Positions 1 to 9,977 of a DNA stretch of 64,000 nucleotides are shown here, piece after piece. Below the pieces are notes generated by a model that was not told the origin of the DNA, did no database searches, and worked only from the letters and a program-made list of their open reading frames with translations. Numbering within the stretch: the stretch's first letter is position 1; each line of letters opens with the position of its first letter. This DNA is from an uncultured Paracoccaceae bacterium (lineage in GTDB: Bacteria; Pseudomonadota; Alphaproteobacteria; Rhodobacterales; Rhodobacteraceae), in NCBI GenBank assembly GCA_951812615.1, contig CATOSU010000001.1:186001-250000 (forward strand), in the 5' to 3' direction. A program made the position numbers and the translations under genes.

Positions 1-1
1 G

Positions 2-2428
2 CCCATTGAAGATGCCCTGCCCGAATTGCTGAACGCGCTGCGGGTTGCGGGCCGCGCGGTTCTGCAGGCGCCGCCGGGCGCGGGCAAGACCACGCGCGTG
101 CCTTTGGCGGTGCTGGAGGCCAGGCAGGTCCAGGGCCGGATCGTGATGCTGGAGCCGCGGCGGCTGGCGGCGCGGGCCGCTGCCGAACGGATGGCCGAAA
201 CGCTGGGCGAACAGGCCGGCGAAACGGTGGGGTACCGGATCCGGGGCGAGGCCAAGGTAACTGCCGCGACCCGGATCGAGGTGGTGACCGAGGGCATCCT
301 GACACGGATGCTGCAATCCGACCCGGAGCTGCCCGGAGCCGGCATGGTCATCTTCGACGAGTTTCACGAACGCTCGCTCAATGCCGATCTGGGTCTGTCG
401 CTGTGCCTTGAGGTCTGTGCGGCGCTGCGCGAGGATCTGCAACTGCTGGTGATGTCGGCAACGCTGGAGGCCGGGCCGGTGGCAAAACTGATCGGCGCCC
501 CCGTGGTGACGTCGCAGGGCCGGGCGTGGCCGGTTGAGACCCGGTGGCTGGACCGGCCGCTGGGCCCCGGCGCACGCCGGGACGGGGCGGTGGCCGAGTT
601 GGTGGTTCAGGCCGAGGCCGCCTGCCCCGAAGGCGGGATTCTGGTGTTCCTGCCCGGCGAAGGAGAAATCCGCCGGGTCGCCGGGCTGCTGTCGGGCCGG
701 TTGCCGGCGCGATGCGATATCCGGCCGCTTTTCGGGGCCCTGCCCTTTGCCGAGCAGCGCCGGGCGCTGGCCCCGGCAGAGCGCGGGCGCAAGGTGGTGC
801 TGGCCACGTCGATTGCCGAAACCTCGCTGACCATTCCGGATATCCGGGTGGTGGTGGATGGCGGACAGGCCCGGCGGGCGCGGTTCGATCCGGGTTCGGG
901 CATGTCGCGGCTGGTGACGGAAAAGGTGACACGCGCCGAGGCGACCCAGCGCGCGGGCCGGGCCGGACGGGTGGCGGAAGGCACCTGTTTCCGGCTGTGG
1001 ACAAAGGGCGAGGACGGCGCGCTGGCGGCATTTCCACCGGCCGAGATCGAGGCGGCGGATCTGGCCGGGCTGGCGCTGGAACTGGCGCTGTGGGGGACAG
1101 ATGAGACCGGGCTGAGCTTTCTGACCGCACCGCCGGACGGTGCGCTGAGCGAAGCTCGGACGCTGCTGCGTATGCTGGGCGCGCTGGACGACGCGCACCG
1201 GGTTACCGCCCATGGCCGGCGGCTGTGCGCCCTGCCCCTGCATCCGCGGCTGGCGCATATGCTGGTGACCGCAGGGCCGGAAGCAGCGGAGCTGGCGGCG
1301 CTGATGGCCGAGCGCGACCCGCTGCGCGGGGCGCCGGTGGATCTGGGCCTGCGGCTGGAGGCGGTGCGCGATCTCAAACGGTTTCGCGGCCGGCGGCCCT
1401 ACGAGGTCAATCGCGCGGTGGTGGACCGTATCCGAGCAGAGGCCCGGCGGCTGCGCCGGCAGGCGAGTGGTGACGCCGGCCTGAGCCATGCAGAGATGGC
1501 GGCGCTGGCCTATCCCGACCGGGTCGGGCAACGCCGCAAGGGCGATGCGCCGCGCTATGTTCTGTCCGGCGGCAAGGGCGCGGTGCTGCCCGACGGCGAT
1601 CCGTTGTCGGGCGCGGGGTTCATCGTGGCGGTGGATACGGACGGCAACCCACGCGAGGCGCGGATCCGGCTGGCGGCAGAGATCCCGGCCGCAGATATCC
1701 GCGGCCTCTTCGCCGAGCAGATCGGCTGGCATGACAGCTGCGCATGGTCGCGGCGGGACCGGCGGGTCGTGGCACGGCAGCAGGAACGGCTCGGCGCGGT
1801 CGTGCTAGACGACCGGATCTGGCGCGACGTGCCCGCCGACCGGGTAGCGCTGGCGATGCTGGACGGTGTGCGCGACCTTGGCCTGCGGCTGAGCGGGGCG
1901 GCGGCGCGGCTGGCGCGGCGGGTCGAGATGGTGCGCGCCGCCGGCGAGGACGTGCCGGACATGAGCGCTGACGGGCTGATGGCAGGGCTGGACAACTGGC
2001 TCCTGCCGATGCTGGACGGTGTGCGCTCGGCCGCGGAGTGGAAACGGTTCGATCCGCTGCCTGCATTGAAAGCGATGCTGAGCTGGGAGCAGGCGCAGAC
2101 TGTGGACCGGCTGGCGCCGCCGGCGTTCCGGACACCGCTGGGCCGCATGGTTCCGATTGATTACGCCGATGACGGGCCGGAGATCGCGCTGCGCCTGCAG
2201 GAGTTGTTCGGCGTGACCCGGCACCCGTCGACGGCCGGCGTGCCGCTGAAAATCACGCTGCTGTCGCCGGCGCAGCGGCCGGTGCAGGTGACGCGCGACC
2301 TGCCGGGGTTCTGGGCCGGATCCTACGCAGATGTGCGCAAGGACATGCGCGCCCGTTACCCCAGACATCCCTGGCCCGAGGACCCGACCGAGGCCGACCC
2401 GACACTGCGGGCAAAACCACGCGGCTGA
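2..2428 (+). CDS. hrpB: ATP-dependent helicase HrpB (5' end cut by window)
   Basis: DEAH-box RNA helicase of the HrpB family, thought to act on RNA in the cytoplasm; its substrate is poorly known. The frame is open from base 2 and reads PIEDALPELL before the first internal start-like codon (TTG at 26), so the true start lies just upstream of the window. Visible motifs are Walker A PPGAGKTT, the DEFH box of motif II, motif III SAT, motif VI QRAGRAGR, and the long HrpB-specific C-terminal region. At about 809 visible residues it is close to the family's usual 810-840. It ends at TGA 2428 and is followed by tandem hairpins. Identification is firm from motif order and length. Confidence 0.95.
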   Translation, partial: PIEDALPELLNALRVAGRAVLQAPPGAGKTTRVPLAVLEARQVQGRIVMLEPRRLAARAAAERMAETLGEQAGETVGYRIRGEAKVTAATRIEVVTEGILTRMLQSDPELPGAGMVIFDEFHERSLNADLGLSLCLEVCAALREDLQLLVMSATLEAGPVAKLIGAPVVTSQGRAWPVETRWLDRPLGPGARRDGAVAELVVQAEAACPEGGILVFLPGEGEIRRVAGLLSGRLPARCDIRPLFGALPFAEQRRALAPAERGRKVVLATSIAETSLTIPDIRVVVDGGQARRARFDPGSGMSRLVTEKVTRAEATQRAGRAGRVAEGTCFRLWTKGEDGALAAFPPAEIEAADLAGLALELALWGTDETGLSFLTAPPDGALSEARTLLRMLGALDDAHRVTAHGRRLCALPLHPRLAHMLVTAGPEAAELAALMAERDPLRGAPVDLGLRLEAVRDLKRFRGRRPYEVNRAVVDRIRAEARRLRRQASGDAGLSHAEMAALAYPDRVGQRRKGDAPRYVLSGGKGAVLPDGDPLSGAGFIVAVDTDGNPREARIRLAAEIPAADIRGLFAEQIGWHDSCAWSRRDRRVVARQQERLGAVVLDDRIWRDVPADRVALAMLDGVRDLGLRLSGAAARLARRVEMVRAAGEDVPDMSADGLMAGLDNWLLPMLDGVRSAAEWKRFDPLPALKAMLSWEQAQTVDRLAPPAFRTPLGRMVPIDYADDGPEIALRLQELFGVTRHPSTAGVPLKITLLSPAQRPVQVTRDLPGFWAGSYADVRKDMRARYPRHPWPEDPTEADPTLRAKPRG

Positions 2429-2434
2429 CGGGGG

Positions 2435-2477
2435 AAAACGCGTCAACGCGTTTTGGGCAATTCACTGATGAATTGCC
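2435..2477 (+). terminator. Tandem hairpins downstream of hrpB
   Basis: Two perfect inverted repeats lie back to back seven bases after the hrpB stop. The first has arms 2435-2443 and 2446-2454 (AAAACGCGT / ACGCGTTTT). The second has arms 2456-2464 and 2469-2477 (GGCAATTCA / TGAATTGCC). The first ends in a T run and could be an intrinsic terminator for hrpB; the second may serve the convergent SDR gene. The same architecture recurs after suhB at 22596-22661, which suggests a dispersed element and not an ordinary terminator. Confidence 0.6.
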
Positions 2478-2481
2478 TGGC

Positions 2482-3231
2482 TCACGACCGCAGGGCCGGC
2501 AAACCGATCCCCACCGCCTCGAAACCGCCGTCAACGGCCAGAATCTGCCCGGAAATGTAGCTGGCATCGTCGCTGACAAGGAAGCCGATCGCATTGGCGA
2601 TCTCGCCTTCGGTGCCGTAGCGGTTCAGCGGGATCGCGTCGTGATAGGCCGCGCGAATGTCCGGCGTGTGCACCGCCAATGCCAGCTTGGTATCCACCGG
2701 TCCCGGCGCGACCGCGTTGACGCGGATGCCAAGCTCGCCCAGTTCCGCGGCCTGCTGCAGGGTAAGCTGGGCCAGCGCCGCCTTCGAGGTGCCATAGGCC
2801 ACGCGCAAGGTGCTGGCCCGCAGGCCCGAGATCGACGTGACGTTGACCACGGCACCGCCGCGCGCGGCCAGCAGCGGCGTGAAGGCCTGTGTCATCAGGA
2901 ATGGGCCGTCGAGATTGGTTTCCATCACCCGGCGCCAGCGGTCAAAACCTGTGTCCCGAATCGGGCCGAAATCGGCCACGCCGGCATTGTTCACCAGCGC
3001 GCCGAGATGATCGAATTCAGCGCGGACAACGGACAGCGCGCGCTCCACGTCTTCAGGGACCGAGACATCGGCGTGGATCGGGATCGCCCCGTCTACGGTG
3101 GGCGCGGCCGCCTCAAGCTCGGGGCGATCCCGGTCCAGCATCGAAACCTGCCAGCCGCGGCCAGCAAGCAGTCGGGCAGTGGCCAGTCCGATGCCGCGCG
3201 CGGCCCCGGTGATCAGGACAGTATTGCTCAT
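2482..3231 (-). CDS. SDR family oxidoreductase
   Basis: Short-chain dehydrogenase/reductase of 249 residues, the classical size. It has the cofactor motif TGAARGIG at residues 8-15, NNAG in the middle, a catalytic Ser in VTSISG, YGTSK for the Tyr-x-x-x-Lys pair, and the PGPVDT and VDGG motifs near the end. The start codon overlaps the stop of the upstream panE-like gene by four bases (ATGA), so the two are probably one operon and translationally coupled. The substrate cannot be read from sequence; fabG-like and sugar or hydroxyacid dehydrogenase roles are all possible. Confidence 0.88.
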   Translation of the reverse strand: MSNTVLITGAARGIGLATARLLAGRGWQVSMLDRDRPELEAAAPTVDGAIPIHADVSVPEDVERALSVVRAEFDHLGALVNNAGVADFGPIRDTGFDRWRRVMETNLDGPFLMTQAFTPLLAARGGAVVNVTSISGLRASTLRVAYGTSKAALAQLTLQQAAELGELGIRVNAVAPGPVDTKLALAVHTPDIRAAYHDAIPLNRYGTEGEIANAIGFLVSDDASYISGQILAVDGGFEAVGIGLPALRS

Positions 3232-4229
3232 GGGTCGGATCCTTCTGTTGGCGGGCGCAGGTCAGCGGGGCTCAGCCGGGCGCCGGGGGTGGCTTTGCGG
3301 ATCAGGCCGGCGACATGTGCACAGATTGGCGCCGCGGCGCCGTTCTGCCGGGCCAGACGCACAATCTCGCCCTGAAGCGCGTCGATTTCGGTCGGCCGCC
3401 CGGCCTCCAGATCATAGGCCGTTGAGGTCCGCGCCGCCGGATCGATGGCGATCATCTGCGCGGCCACCCGGCGAAAAAGCGGGGTCGGCAGGCGCAGGAT
3501 GAAGGGGATCATCCGGCTGGGCACGGGGGCCGAAGACTTTTCCCGGATCCCGGCGGCGCGCAGCGCCGCCAGCGCCTCGGCCATCTGATCAGCCATCAGG
3601 CATCGCCAGCCGCGATCCAGCAATTGCGCCTGCACCGTCATGCCGGACAGCGCGTTCAGCGCATTGTTCAGGTTGATCAGCAGCTTACCCCATTGCACCG
3701 CGGCGATTTCCGGGCTTTCGGACAACGGCAGATGCGGCACGCTCAGCATCTGTGTCAGCCCGCAATCCCCGGCGCCGATCACAATGTCGCCGCTGACCGC
3801 CCGGTGATAGCGGCCCGGTCCCTGCGGCACCACGTTGAACGGCACCATCCCGGCCCGGACATCGCGCCCCGGCAGGGCCGATTGCAGGGTTTCGAAGGCC
3901 GCATGCCCGTTCTGCAGACTGACCACCGGCACAGGACCCGGCGCATGCTCCGCGATCAGGGCCGCCATCTCCGCCGTGGCCCCGGTTTTCACGCAGACCA
4001 GGATCACCCCGGCCCGCGACAACACCGCAGGATCGTCGCTCAGCCCCATCGCGCCGGGCTCCACGGACAGGTCCAGCCCGGCATAATCGGTCAGCCGCAG
4101 GCCCGCGGCGTCAATCGGGTCCAGAACCCGCCGCCGGCCCAGCAGCACCACATCCCGCCCCGCCACAGCCAGCAGGCCGCCCACGAAACAGCCGATGCTG
4201 CCTGCTCCTGCGATCACGATCGGGGCCAT
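3228..4229 (-). CDS. Ketopantoate reductase family protein (PanE/ApbA-like)
   Basis: 333-residue NADP-dependent reductase of the PanE/ApbA family. The N-terminus has the Rossmann motif GAGSIG. CVKT follows the first domain, and the C-terminal domain has KLLINLNNALNAL and the family signature YDLEAGRPTEIDALQG. True PanE reduces 2-ketopantoate to pantoate for coenzyme A synthesis, but paralogues with other 2-keto acid substrates are common, and coupling to an SDR gene argues for a catabolic or accessory role. I therefore give the family and no gene symbol. Its start lies just 13 bases from the short intergenic motif at 4243-4257. Confidence 0.85.
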   Translation of the reverse strand: MAPIVIAGAGSIGCFVGGLLAVAGRDVVLLGRRRVLDPIDAAGLRLTDYAGLDLSVEPGAMGLSDDPAVLSRAGVILVCVKTGATAEMAALIAEHAPGPVPVVSLQNGHAAFETLQSALPGRDVRAGMVPFNVVPQGPGRYHRAVSGDIVIGAGDCGLTQMLSVPHLPLSESPEIAAVQWGKLLINLNNALNALSGMTVQAQLLDRGWRCLMADQMAEALAALRAAGIREKSSAPVPSRMIPFILRLPTPLFRRVAAQMIAIDPAARTSTAYDLEAGRPTEIDALQGEIVRLARQNGAAAPICAHVAGLIRKATPGARLSPADLRPPTEGSDP

Positions 4230-4242
4230 GGGCGCCTGTCTT

Positions 4243-4257
4243 CATCTTTGTCCAAAT
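4243..4257. repeat. Dispersed 15-base intergenic motif, copy 1
   Basis: CATCTTTGTCCAAAT sits immediately upstream of the panE-like start, between argF and panE. The identical 15-mer occurs at 54660-54674, again in an intergenic stretch and in the same orientation relative to the leftward genes. From memory, closely similar strings are frequent between genes of Rhodobacterales; the function is unknown. Confidence 0.55.
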
Positions 4258-4320
4258 ACTCAAATACCAGCCTAACCGCGAATCCCGCGGGTGCCAGCTT
4301 CACGTCACCTCTTCGCGCGG

Positions 4321-4342
4321 AAAAAAAGCGCGCGGAAGCGCT
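4321..4342 (-). terminator. Possible weak terminator after argF
   Basis: On the minus strand, just after the argF stop at 4356, GCGC-TTCC-GCGC is followed by GC and seven T residues. The stem is only four perfect base pairs, so it may be weak. No other terminator is apparent between argF and the panE-like gene. Confidence 0.35.
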
Positions 4343-4355
4343 CAATCGGGTTGCC

Positions 4356-5282
4356 TCACAGCCCGAGGCACCAGCGCATGACCGCCTTCTGGGCGTGCAG
4401 GCGGTTTTCGGCCTCGTCGAAGATCACCGATTGCGGGCCGTCCATGACCTCCGACGTCACCTCTTCGCCGCGATGGGCGGGCAGGCAATGCATGAACAGC
4501 GCATCGGGTTTGGCCTGCGCCATGAGCGCGGCGTTGACCTGATAGGCGCGCAGCATGTTGTGCCGGCGCTCGCGGGCGGATTGTGCGTCGTGCATCGACA
4601 CCCAGGTATCGGCGACGACAAGATCGGCCCCCGCGACCGCTTTTGCCGGGTCGCGCTCGATGGTCACCCGGCTGCCCTGCTGGCGGGCGAGGCCGACAAA
4701 TTCCTCTTCGGGGTCCAGCTGCGGCGGGCCGGTGAAGGTCAGGTCGAACCCGAACTTCCCGGCGGCGTGCAAAAAGGAAGCGCAGACATTGTTGCCGTCA
4801 CCGGTCCAGACCACATGCTTGCCGGCGATCGGGCCGCGATGCTCTTCGTAGGTCATCACGTCAGCCATGATCTGGCACGGATGGGTGCGGTCGGTGAGCC
4901 CGTTGATCACCGGCACGTCGGCATATTCGGCCATTTCAGACAGCACGCTTTCGTCGAAGGTGCGGATCATGATCAGGTCGACATAGCGCGACATCACGCG
5001 CGCGGTGTCGGCAATGGTTTCACCATGGCCCAGCTGCATGTCCGCGCCTGAGAGCACCATGGTCTGACCACCCATCTGGCGCACGCCCACGTCAAAGGAC
5101 ACCCGTGTCCGGGTCGACGGTTTTTCGAAGATCAGCGCGACCATGCGGCCGGCCAGCGGCTGTTCGTCGTCGGGCGCGCCCTTGGGGCGGTCGGCGCGGG
5201 CGGATTTCATCGCGCCGGCATGGTCGATCATCGACCGCAACGCGGCCGGGTCGGTTTTGTGGATATCGAGAAAATGATTCAT
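4356..5282 (-). CDS. argF: Ornithine carbamoyltransferase
   Basis: Converts ornithine and carbamoyl phosphate to citrulline in arginine biosynthesis. The carbamoyl-phosphate motif STRTR is at residues 56-60, HPCQ is central, and the C-terminus carries the ornithine-binding [13 protein letters not shown] chose the start at 5282 (MNHFLDIHK), which gives 308 residues, the usual length. The open frame continues about 20 codons upstream, but that stretch is not family-like. It lies downstream of valS in the same direction, with an 81-base gap; no argD or other arg gene is in the window. Confidence 0.95.
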   Translation of the reverse strand: MNHFLDIHKTDPAALRSMIDHAGAMKSARADRPKGAPDDEQPLAGRMVALIFEKPSTRTRVSFDVGVRQMGGQTMVLSGADMQLGHGETIADTARVMSRYVDLIMIRTFDESVLSEMAEYADVPVINGLTDRTHPCQIMADVMTYEEHRGPIAGKHVVWTGDGNNVCASFLHAAGKFGFDLTFTGPPQLDPEEEFVGLARQQGSRVTIERDPAKAVAGADLVVADTWVSMHDAQSARERRHNMLRAYQVNAALMAQAKPDALFMHCLPAHRGEEVTSEVMDGPQSVIFDEAENRLHAQKAVMRWCLGL

Positions 5283-5363
5283 GGTGCTTTCGTCTTTATC
5301 CGGCGGTGCCCGTGTCGGCCAGCCTGCACGCCGGCACGGCCCCAAGATTCTGCAGGCTTTGGA

Positions 5364-8300
5364 TCAGCCCAGCTCGGCCAACCGGTCCAGGGCCTCTTTC
5401 AGGCGGGCCTCTTCTTCTTCGCGCGCGGCGAGGTTCGCGCGGGTTTCCTCGACCACCTCTTCCGGCGCGCTGGCGGCGAATTTCGGATTGTTCAGACGTC
5501 CGCGCAGGCCGCCCAGTTCCTTCGCCAGCTTCTGCAGGGTCTTTTCCAGCCGCGCCTTTTCCGCGCCGATATCGATGATATCCGCCAGCGGCAGGCCAAA
5601 GCTGCCGCCTTCGGCCGCGATGGTGATCGTGCCCTTGGGCATGGCATCGACCGGCGACAGGCTGTCGATCCGCGCGAGCCGTTTGATAAGGGTCTCGTTG
5701 CGGTCGTATGCAGCCTGACCGGCGGCGTCGATCCCCCTGGTGACCATCGGCACATAGGCGCCTGCCGGAACATGCATCTGCGCCCGGGCAGAGCGCACAT
5801 TTTCAATCAGCGCGATGACCCAGTTCATTTCATGATCCGCCGCCGCATCGATCAGGTCGGCGCCATAATCCGGCCAGTCGGCGTGCACCAGCATCTTGTC
5901 CCGGGTCCCGCTGAGCGCCCAGAGCTCCTCGGTGATGAAGGGCATGATCGGGTGCAGCATGATCAGGCACTGATCCAGCACCCATTTCATCGTCTCGCGG
6001 GTTTCCTGCGCGGCGACCTCGTCCTCGCCCTGCAGGAGCGGCTTGGAAAACTCCACGTACCAGTCACAGACCTTGCCCCAGACAAAGGCATATAGCCCGT
6101 TGGCGGCATCGTTGAAGCGGTAGTCGGTCAGCGCGGCGTCGACCTCGGCCCGCACCCGGGCGGTTTCACCGATAATCCATGTGTTGAGCGTGCGCGACGG
6201 CGCCGGGATCCCGTTGGGCGTTGCGTCAAACACACCGTTCATCTCGGCAAAGCGCATGGCGTTCCACAGCTTGGTGCCGAAATTGCGGTAACCGGTGATG
6301 CGGTCCTTCGACAGTTTCAGCACCCCGCCGATAGCGGCCATCGACGCGTTGGTAAAGCGCAGCGCATCGGCGCCGAACTCGTCGACGATCTCCAGCGGGT
6401 CGATGACGTTGCCGGTCGTCTTGGACATCTTCTTGCCCTTCTCGTCACGGACGAGCTGATGCAGATAGACGGTGTGGAAGGGGATCTGGTCGACCACGGC
6501 AAGCTGCATCATCATCATCCGGGCGACCCAGAAGAAGAGAATGTCAAAGCCGGTGATCAGGACGTCCGTGGGAAAGTAGCGTTCCAGTTCGTCGGTCTTT
6601 TCAGGCCAGCCCAGCGTGCCGATGGGCCACAGACCGGAGGAGAACCAGGTGTCGAGCACATCCGGGTCACGCCACACCGGGAAGACCAGATGGGTCGGAT
6701 CTTGGCTGATCTCGTATTCGGCAAGGGAGCGGGCCAGTTCATGGATCGCGGCATGCTTGTCCTCGACCTCGACGGGGCGCATGTGATTGAGCGGAACCGG
6801 AACGTCGGCCAGCGAATCCATAAAGCCCGGGATCACGTCCTCGAAGGTTGCGGCACAGCGGGCAATCTCGCCAGCGTGGACGAGCTCACCCGAAACCAGA
6901 AGGCGGCCCATCTCGACGAGATCGAGCGTTCCGTCGTTTTCATCATCAACGTAATCGGGTGCCGACAGGTCCAGCCCGTACCACACCGGGATCTGGTGCC
7001 CCCACCAGAGCTGACGCGAGATGCACCACGGTTCGATGTTTTCCAGCCAGTGATAATAGGTCTTCTCCCCACTTTCGGGGATGATCTTCACCTCGCCCGA
7101 GCGCACGGCCTCGAGCGCGGGGCCGACAACCTTTTCAGCGTCGACGAACCACTGGTCGGTGAGCATCGGCTCCACCACCACTTTTGAACGGTCGCCGAAG
7201 GGCTGCATGATCGGTTTCGACTCGACCAGCGGCACGATGTCACCGGCGTCCTCGGCATCCGGTTTCAGCGCCGTAGAGCCCAGCCGCGGATCGTCGGCGC
7301 GGCAGGTTACGGCCAGGCCTTCGGCGGTGATTTCCTCGACGACCTTTGTCCGCGCCTCGAAACGGTCCAGCCCGCGCAGGTGGTCAGGGACAAGGTTCAA
7401 CGCGTCCACTTCACTTTCAGTAAAGGGCGCACCACCCGCATATTGCTGCGCTTTCAGGGCGTCCTGCGCATATGCCAGCCCGTCGGCGCGCATGGTGCCG
7501 CGGGTGTCCATCAGCCGGTACATCGGAATGCCGCCGCGCCGGGCAACCTGATAGTCGTTGAAATCATGGGCGCCGGTGATCTTCACTGCGCCAGAACCGA
7601 ATTCCGGGTCGGGGTAGTCATCGGTGATTATGGGGATAAGTCGCCGTGAAGCCTGTGGGCCAACCGGAATTTCACAGAGTTTCCCGACGATCGGCGCATA
7701 ACGTTCGTCCTGTGGATGAACAGCGACCGCGCCGTCCCCCAGCATGGTTTCCGGCCGCGTCGTGGCGATGGAAATATAGTCGCGTTCTTCTTCAAGAATT
7801 ATGCGACCTTCCTCGTCCTTCTCCCTGTAAACATAGGTTTCCCCACCGGCCAGTGGATATTTGAAGTGCCACATGTGGCCCGGGGTTTCGATGTTTTCGA
7901 CCTCGAGGTCGGAGATTGCGGTTTCGAAATGCGGATCCCAGTTGACCAGCCGCTTGCCGCGATAGATCAGGCCCTTGTCGTGCATGTCGACGAAAACCTT
8001 GATCACCGCGTCATGGAAATTCGCAGAATTTTCATGGCCCTTGCGCGGGTCGCCCGGGGCACCGGCCATGGTGAACGCGTTGCGGTCCCAGTCGCAGGAA
8101 CAGCCAAGGCGCTTGAGCTGGTCGATGATGGTCGACCCGTACTGGCCCTTCCACTCCCAGACCTTTTCAAGAAAATTCTCGCGCCCCATTTCGCGGCGGC
8201 TTTCGTTGCCTTCGCTGGCCAGCAGCTTTTCGACCTGCAGCTGGGTGGCAATGCCGGCATGGTCCTGCCCGGGCTGCCACAGGGTGTGATACCCGCGCAT

Positions 8301-8510
8301 CCGGTGCCAACGCGTCAGGATATCCTGCAGCGTGTTGTTGAAGGCATGGCCCACATGCAGCGCGCCGGTCACATTGGGCGGCGGGATCATGATGCAGAAA
8401 CTGTCTTCGCGTGATGCGTTCGCGCCGGCACGGAAAGCACCGCTTTCTTCCCACGCTCTGTAGATGCGGCCTTCGGCTTCGGCTGCGTTGAATGTCTTTT
8501 CCATCGCCAT
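5364..8510 (-). CDS. valS: Valyl-tRNA synthetase
   Basis: Class Ia aminoacyl-tRNA synthetase that charges tRNA-Val, with an editing domain that removes misacylated threonine. The HIGH region [13 protein letters not shown] is at residues 43-55. The CP1 editing domain carries [21 protein letters not shown] is near residue 505, [10 protein letters not shown] near 618 and the KMSKS loop KKMSKTTGN follows. The C-terminal coiled coil ([16 protein letters not shown]) is typical of ValRS. At 1048 residues it is about 100 longer than the E. coli enzyme, mainly through an insertion of roughly 65 residues between WYG and DVLDTW. Starts at codon 1 or 3 (MAMEK) are both possible. Confidence 0.97.
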   Translation of the reverse strand: MAMEKTFNAAEAEGRIYRAWEESGAFRAGANASREDSFCIMIPPPNVTGALHVGHAFNNTLQDILTRWHRMRGYHTLWQPGQDHAGIATQLQVEKLLASEGNESRREMGRENFLEKVWEWKGQYGSTIIDQLKRLGCSCDWDRNAFTMAGAPGDPRKGHENSANFHDAVIKVFVDMHDKGLIYRGKRLVNWDPHFETAISDLEVENIETPGHMWHFKYPLAGGETYVYREKDEEGRIILEEERDYISIATTRPETMLGDGAVAVHPQDERYAPIVGKLCEIPVGPQASRRLIPIITDDYPDPEFGSGAVKITGAHDFNDYQVARRGGIPMYRLMDTRGTMRADGLAYAQDALKAQQYAGGAPFTESEVDALNLVPDHLRGLDRFEARTKVVEEITAEGLAVTCRADDPRLGSTALKPDAEDAGDIVPLVESKPIMQPFGDRSKVVVEPMLTDQWFVDAEKVVGPALEAVRSGEVKIIPESGEKTYYHWLENIEPWCISRQLWWGHQIPVWYGLDLSAPDYVDDENDGTLDLVEMGRLLVSGELVHAGEIARCAATFEDVIPGFMDSLADVPVPLNHMRPVEVEDKHAAIHELARSLAEYEISQDPTHLVFPVWRDPDVLDTWFSSGLWPIGTLGWPEKTDELERYFPTDVLITGFDILFFWVARMMMMQLAVVDQIPFHTVYLHQLVRDEKGKKMSKTTGNVIDPLEIVDEFGADALRFTNASMAAIGGVLKLSKDRITGYRNFGTKLWNAMRFAEMNGVFDATPNGIPAPSRTLNTWIIGETARVRAEVDAALTDYRFNDAANGLYAFVWGKVCDWYVEFSKPLLQGEDEVAAQETRETMKWVLDQCLIMLHPIMPFITEELWALSGTRDKMLVHADWPDYGADLIDAAADHEMNWVIALIENVRSARAQMHVPAGAYVPMVTRGIDAAGQAAYDRNETLIKRLARIDSLSPVDAMPKGTITIAAEGGSFGLPLADIIDIGAEKARLEKTLQKLAKELGGLRGRLNNPKFAASAPEEVVEETRANLAAREEEEARLKEALDRLAELG

Positions 8511-8626
8511 GATGCGGACCCTTCGCTGATCGCGCCCGATCTATCGAAACGGCGGGGGAAGGGAAAGGCGGCACTTTGGAAAACTTGACGCGGGGCGCCC
8601 GCGCCGGGGGCTTCGATAACGGCCGG

Positions 8627-9361
8627 TCAGCCGGTCAGGGCGAACCGTTCACGGAAATAGGCCTCGACCCGATCAAAGGCAGGCTGGTGGAAATGCACGG
8701 TCAGCAGGGCGTGGTCGTCGCCCTGAAACTCCACGCTGTCGAGGTCATCGCCAAAGGCGCGTTTGGTCGCTTCCCACAGCGGATCCGGCACCAGTTTGTC
8801 GCCGGTATATCGCATGGCCAGCCCCGGGCCCTTGGCCGCCATGCCGGCCCGGGCCTGTGCGATGTCAGTTTCGGACATGTGCAGCCGGCCCTTGGACATG
8901 ACCGGCAAAGCAGGCTGGCTGGCCACGCCGCCCAGCACCGCGTCATCCGCCATCAGGGTCAGCGCGAAGGCACCGGTCAGGCACATTCCGATCACACCAA
9001 CACCACGGACCTCTTCGCGGTCGCGGATGTGGCGCGCCAGTTCGCGCAGCCAGTCGGCGAAGGGGCTTTGCTTGCCCTTTGCGAAAATGTTGATTTCGCG
9101 CCGGACGCAGAGCAGCCGCAGGGTGTTGCGGGCAAGGGCAAACTTGCCGAAGGGACCGAGGAAATGCGGCATGTAAACCCGGAACCCGGCGGCATTCAGC
9201 CTGTCCACCAGCACCAGCGTCTCGGGCACGATGCCGGGCAGTTCCTGCATCAGCAGGATCGGCGGACCGTTGCCCTTCACATAGACGGTGTGCGTCGCCT
9301 CGTGCCCGTTCGACATGGCGGCGGTGAAAGAGAAGGTATCGTCCGGTGCGAAGTCAGTCAT
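8627..9361 (-). CDS. Dienelactone hydrolase family protein
   Basis: Alpha/beta hydrolase of 244 residues in the dienelactone hydrolase family. The nucleophile is a cysteine in GVIGMCLTGAFAL, as in classical DLH, and the C-terminal GDDHALLTVHFHQ supplies a candidate catalytic His. I chose ATG 9361 (MTDFAPDD); it overlaps the end of the upstream HD gene (stop 9354), so the two are translationally coupled. It is the third gene of the PhyH-HD-DLH operon. The operon's substrate is unknown, so this could hydrolyse an ester or lactone product; it need not act on chloroaromatic dienelactone. Confidence 0.82.
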   Translation of the reverse strand: MTDFAPDDTFSFTAAMSNGHEATHTVYVKGNGPPILLMQELPGIVPETLVLVDRLNAAGFRVYMPHFLGPFGKFALARNTLRLLCVRREINIFAKGKQSPFADWLRELARHIRDREEVRGVGVIGMCLTGAFALTLMADDAVLGGVASQPALPVMSKGRLHMSETDIAQARAGMAAKGPGLAMRYTGDKLVPDPLWEATKRAFGDDLDSVEFQGDDHALLTVHFHQPAFDRVEAYFRERFALTG

Positions 9362-9977
9362 GTCTCTCTGCCGCGACGGTTTCATCCACCAGCGGCACCC
9401 GGACGCCGGGGCGGATCACCTCCGGATCATAGGCGGGGCGTGCAAAAACCTCGTGTACCATCGGTGCGAAGAACCCGATCGGCAGGTCGTCGTAGTCCGG
9501 ATCGAAGGACGCCTGATCCCAGCGTTCGCAGAAGGCGACGTTGTCCTCGAAATACGGATGGCCCCGGTGGCGGTCCCGCTTGTTCTGATCGAACCCGTTC
9601 AGGTGATGGCCGTAATACACCATCTGAAAATCGCCATGCGTCTGCACCACCCATGTGCATTGTTCCCGCACAAAGGGTTTGAGGATCGTCGCGGCGTATT
9701 CGTCGTGATTGTAGGGCGCGTAGATATCGCCGATATCGTGCAGCAGGGCGGACACGACCCAGTCGATGTCCGCACCGTCCCGCCACGCGCGGGTTGCCGA
9801 CTGTACCGAGTGACCCAGCCGCGTGACCTGATAGCCCGACAGGCTTTCGTCCAGTTCGACCAGCGCCTTCAGCAGCCGGTCGGCGGTGCCCTTGGTGTAC
9901 TCGATTTCATGGGCGGTGAGGAATTCGTACTCTTCCCGCGTCCCGTCTTTCATCTGGGTGAAGGTGACTTTTTCCAT
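9354..9977 (-). CDS. HD-domain protein, PhnZ/TmpB-like oxygenase candidate
   Basis: 207-residue HD-superfamily protein. Candidate metal ligands are H56, H80-D81 (LLHDIGD), H91, H114 and D154 (WDQASFDP). The 24-residue spacing from the first His to the HD pair matches what I recall for PhnZ, a mixed-valence diiron oxygenase that cleaves the C-P bond of hydroxylated aminoethylphosphonate. The protein is more like the marine TmpB-type group than a nucleotide phosphohydrolase. Its ATG overlaps the stop of the PhyH-type dioxygenase gene by one base (TAATG), the pairing expected for a hydroxylase followed by a C-P-cleaving oxygenase. The substrate is inferred; it could be another small hydroxylated compound. 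Confidence 0.72.
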   Translation of the reverse strand: MEKVTFTQMKDGTREEYEFLTAHEIEYTKGTADRLLKALVELDESLSGYQVTRLGHSVQSATRAWRDGADIDWVVSALLHDIGDIYAPYNHDEYAATILKPFVREQCTWVVQTHGDFQMVYYGHHLNGFDQNKRDRHRGHPYFEDNVAFCERWDQASFDPDYDDLPIGFFAPMVHEVFARPAYDPEVIRPGVRVPLVDETVAAERHD

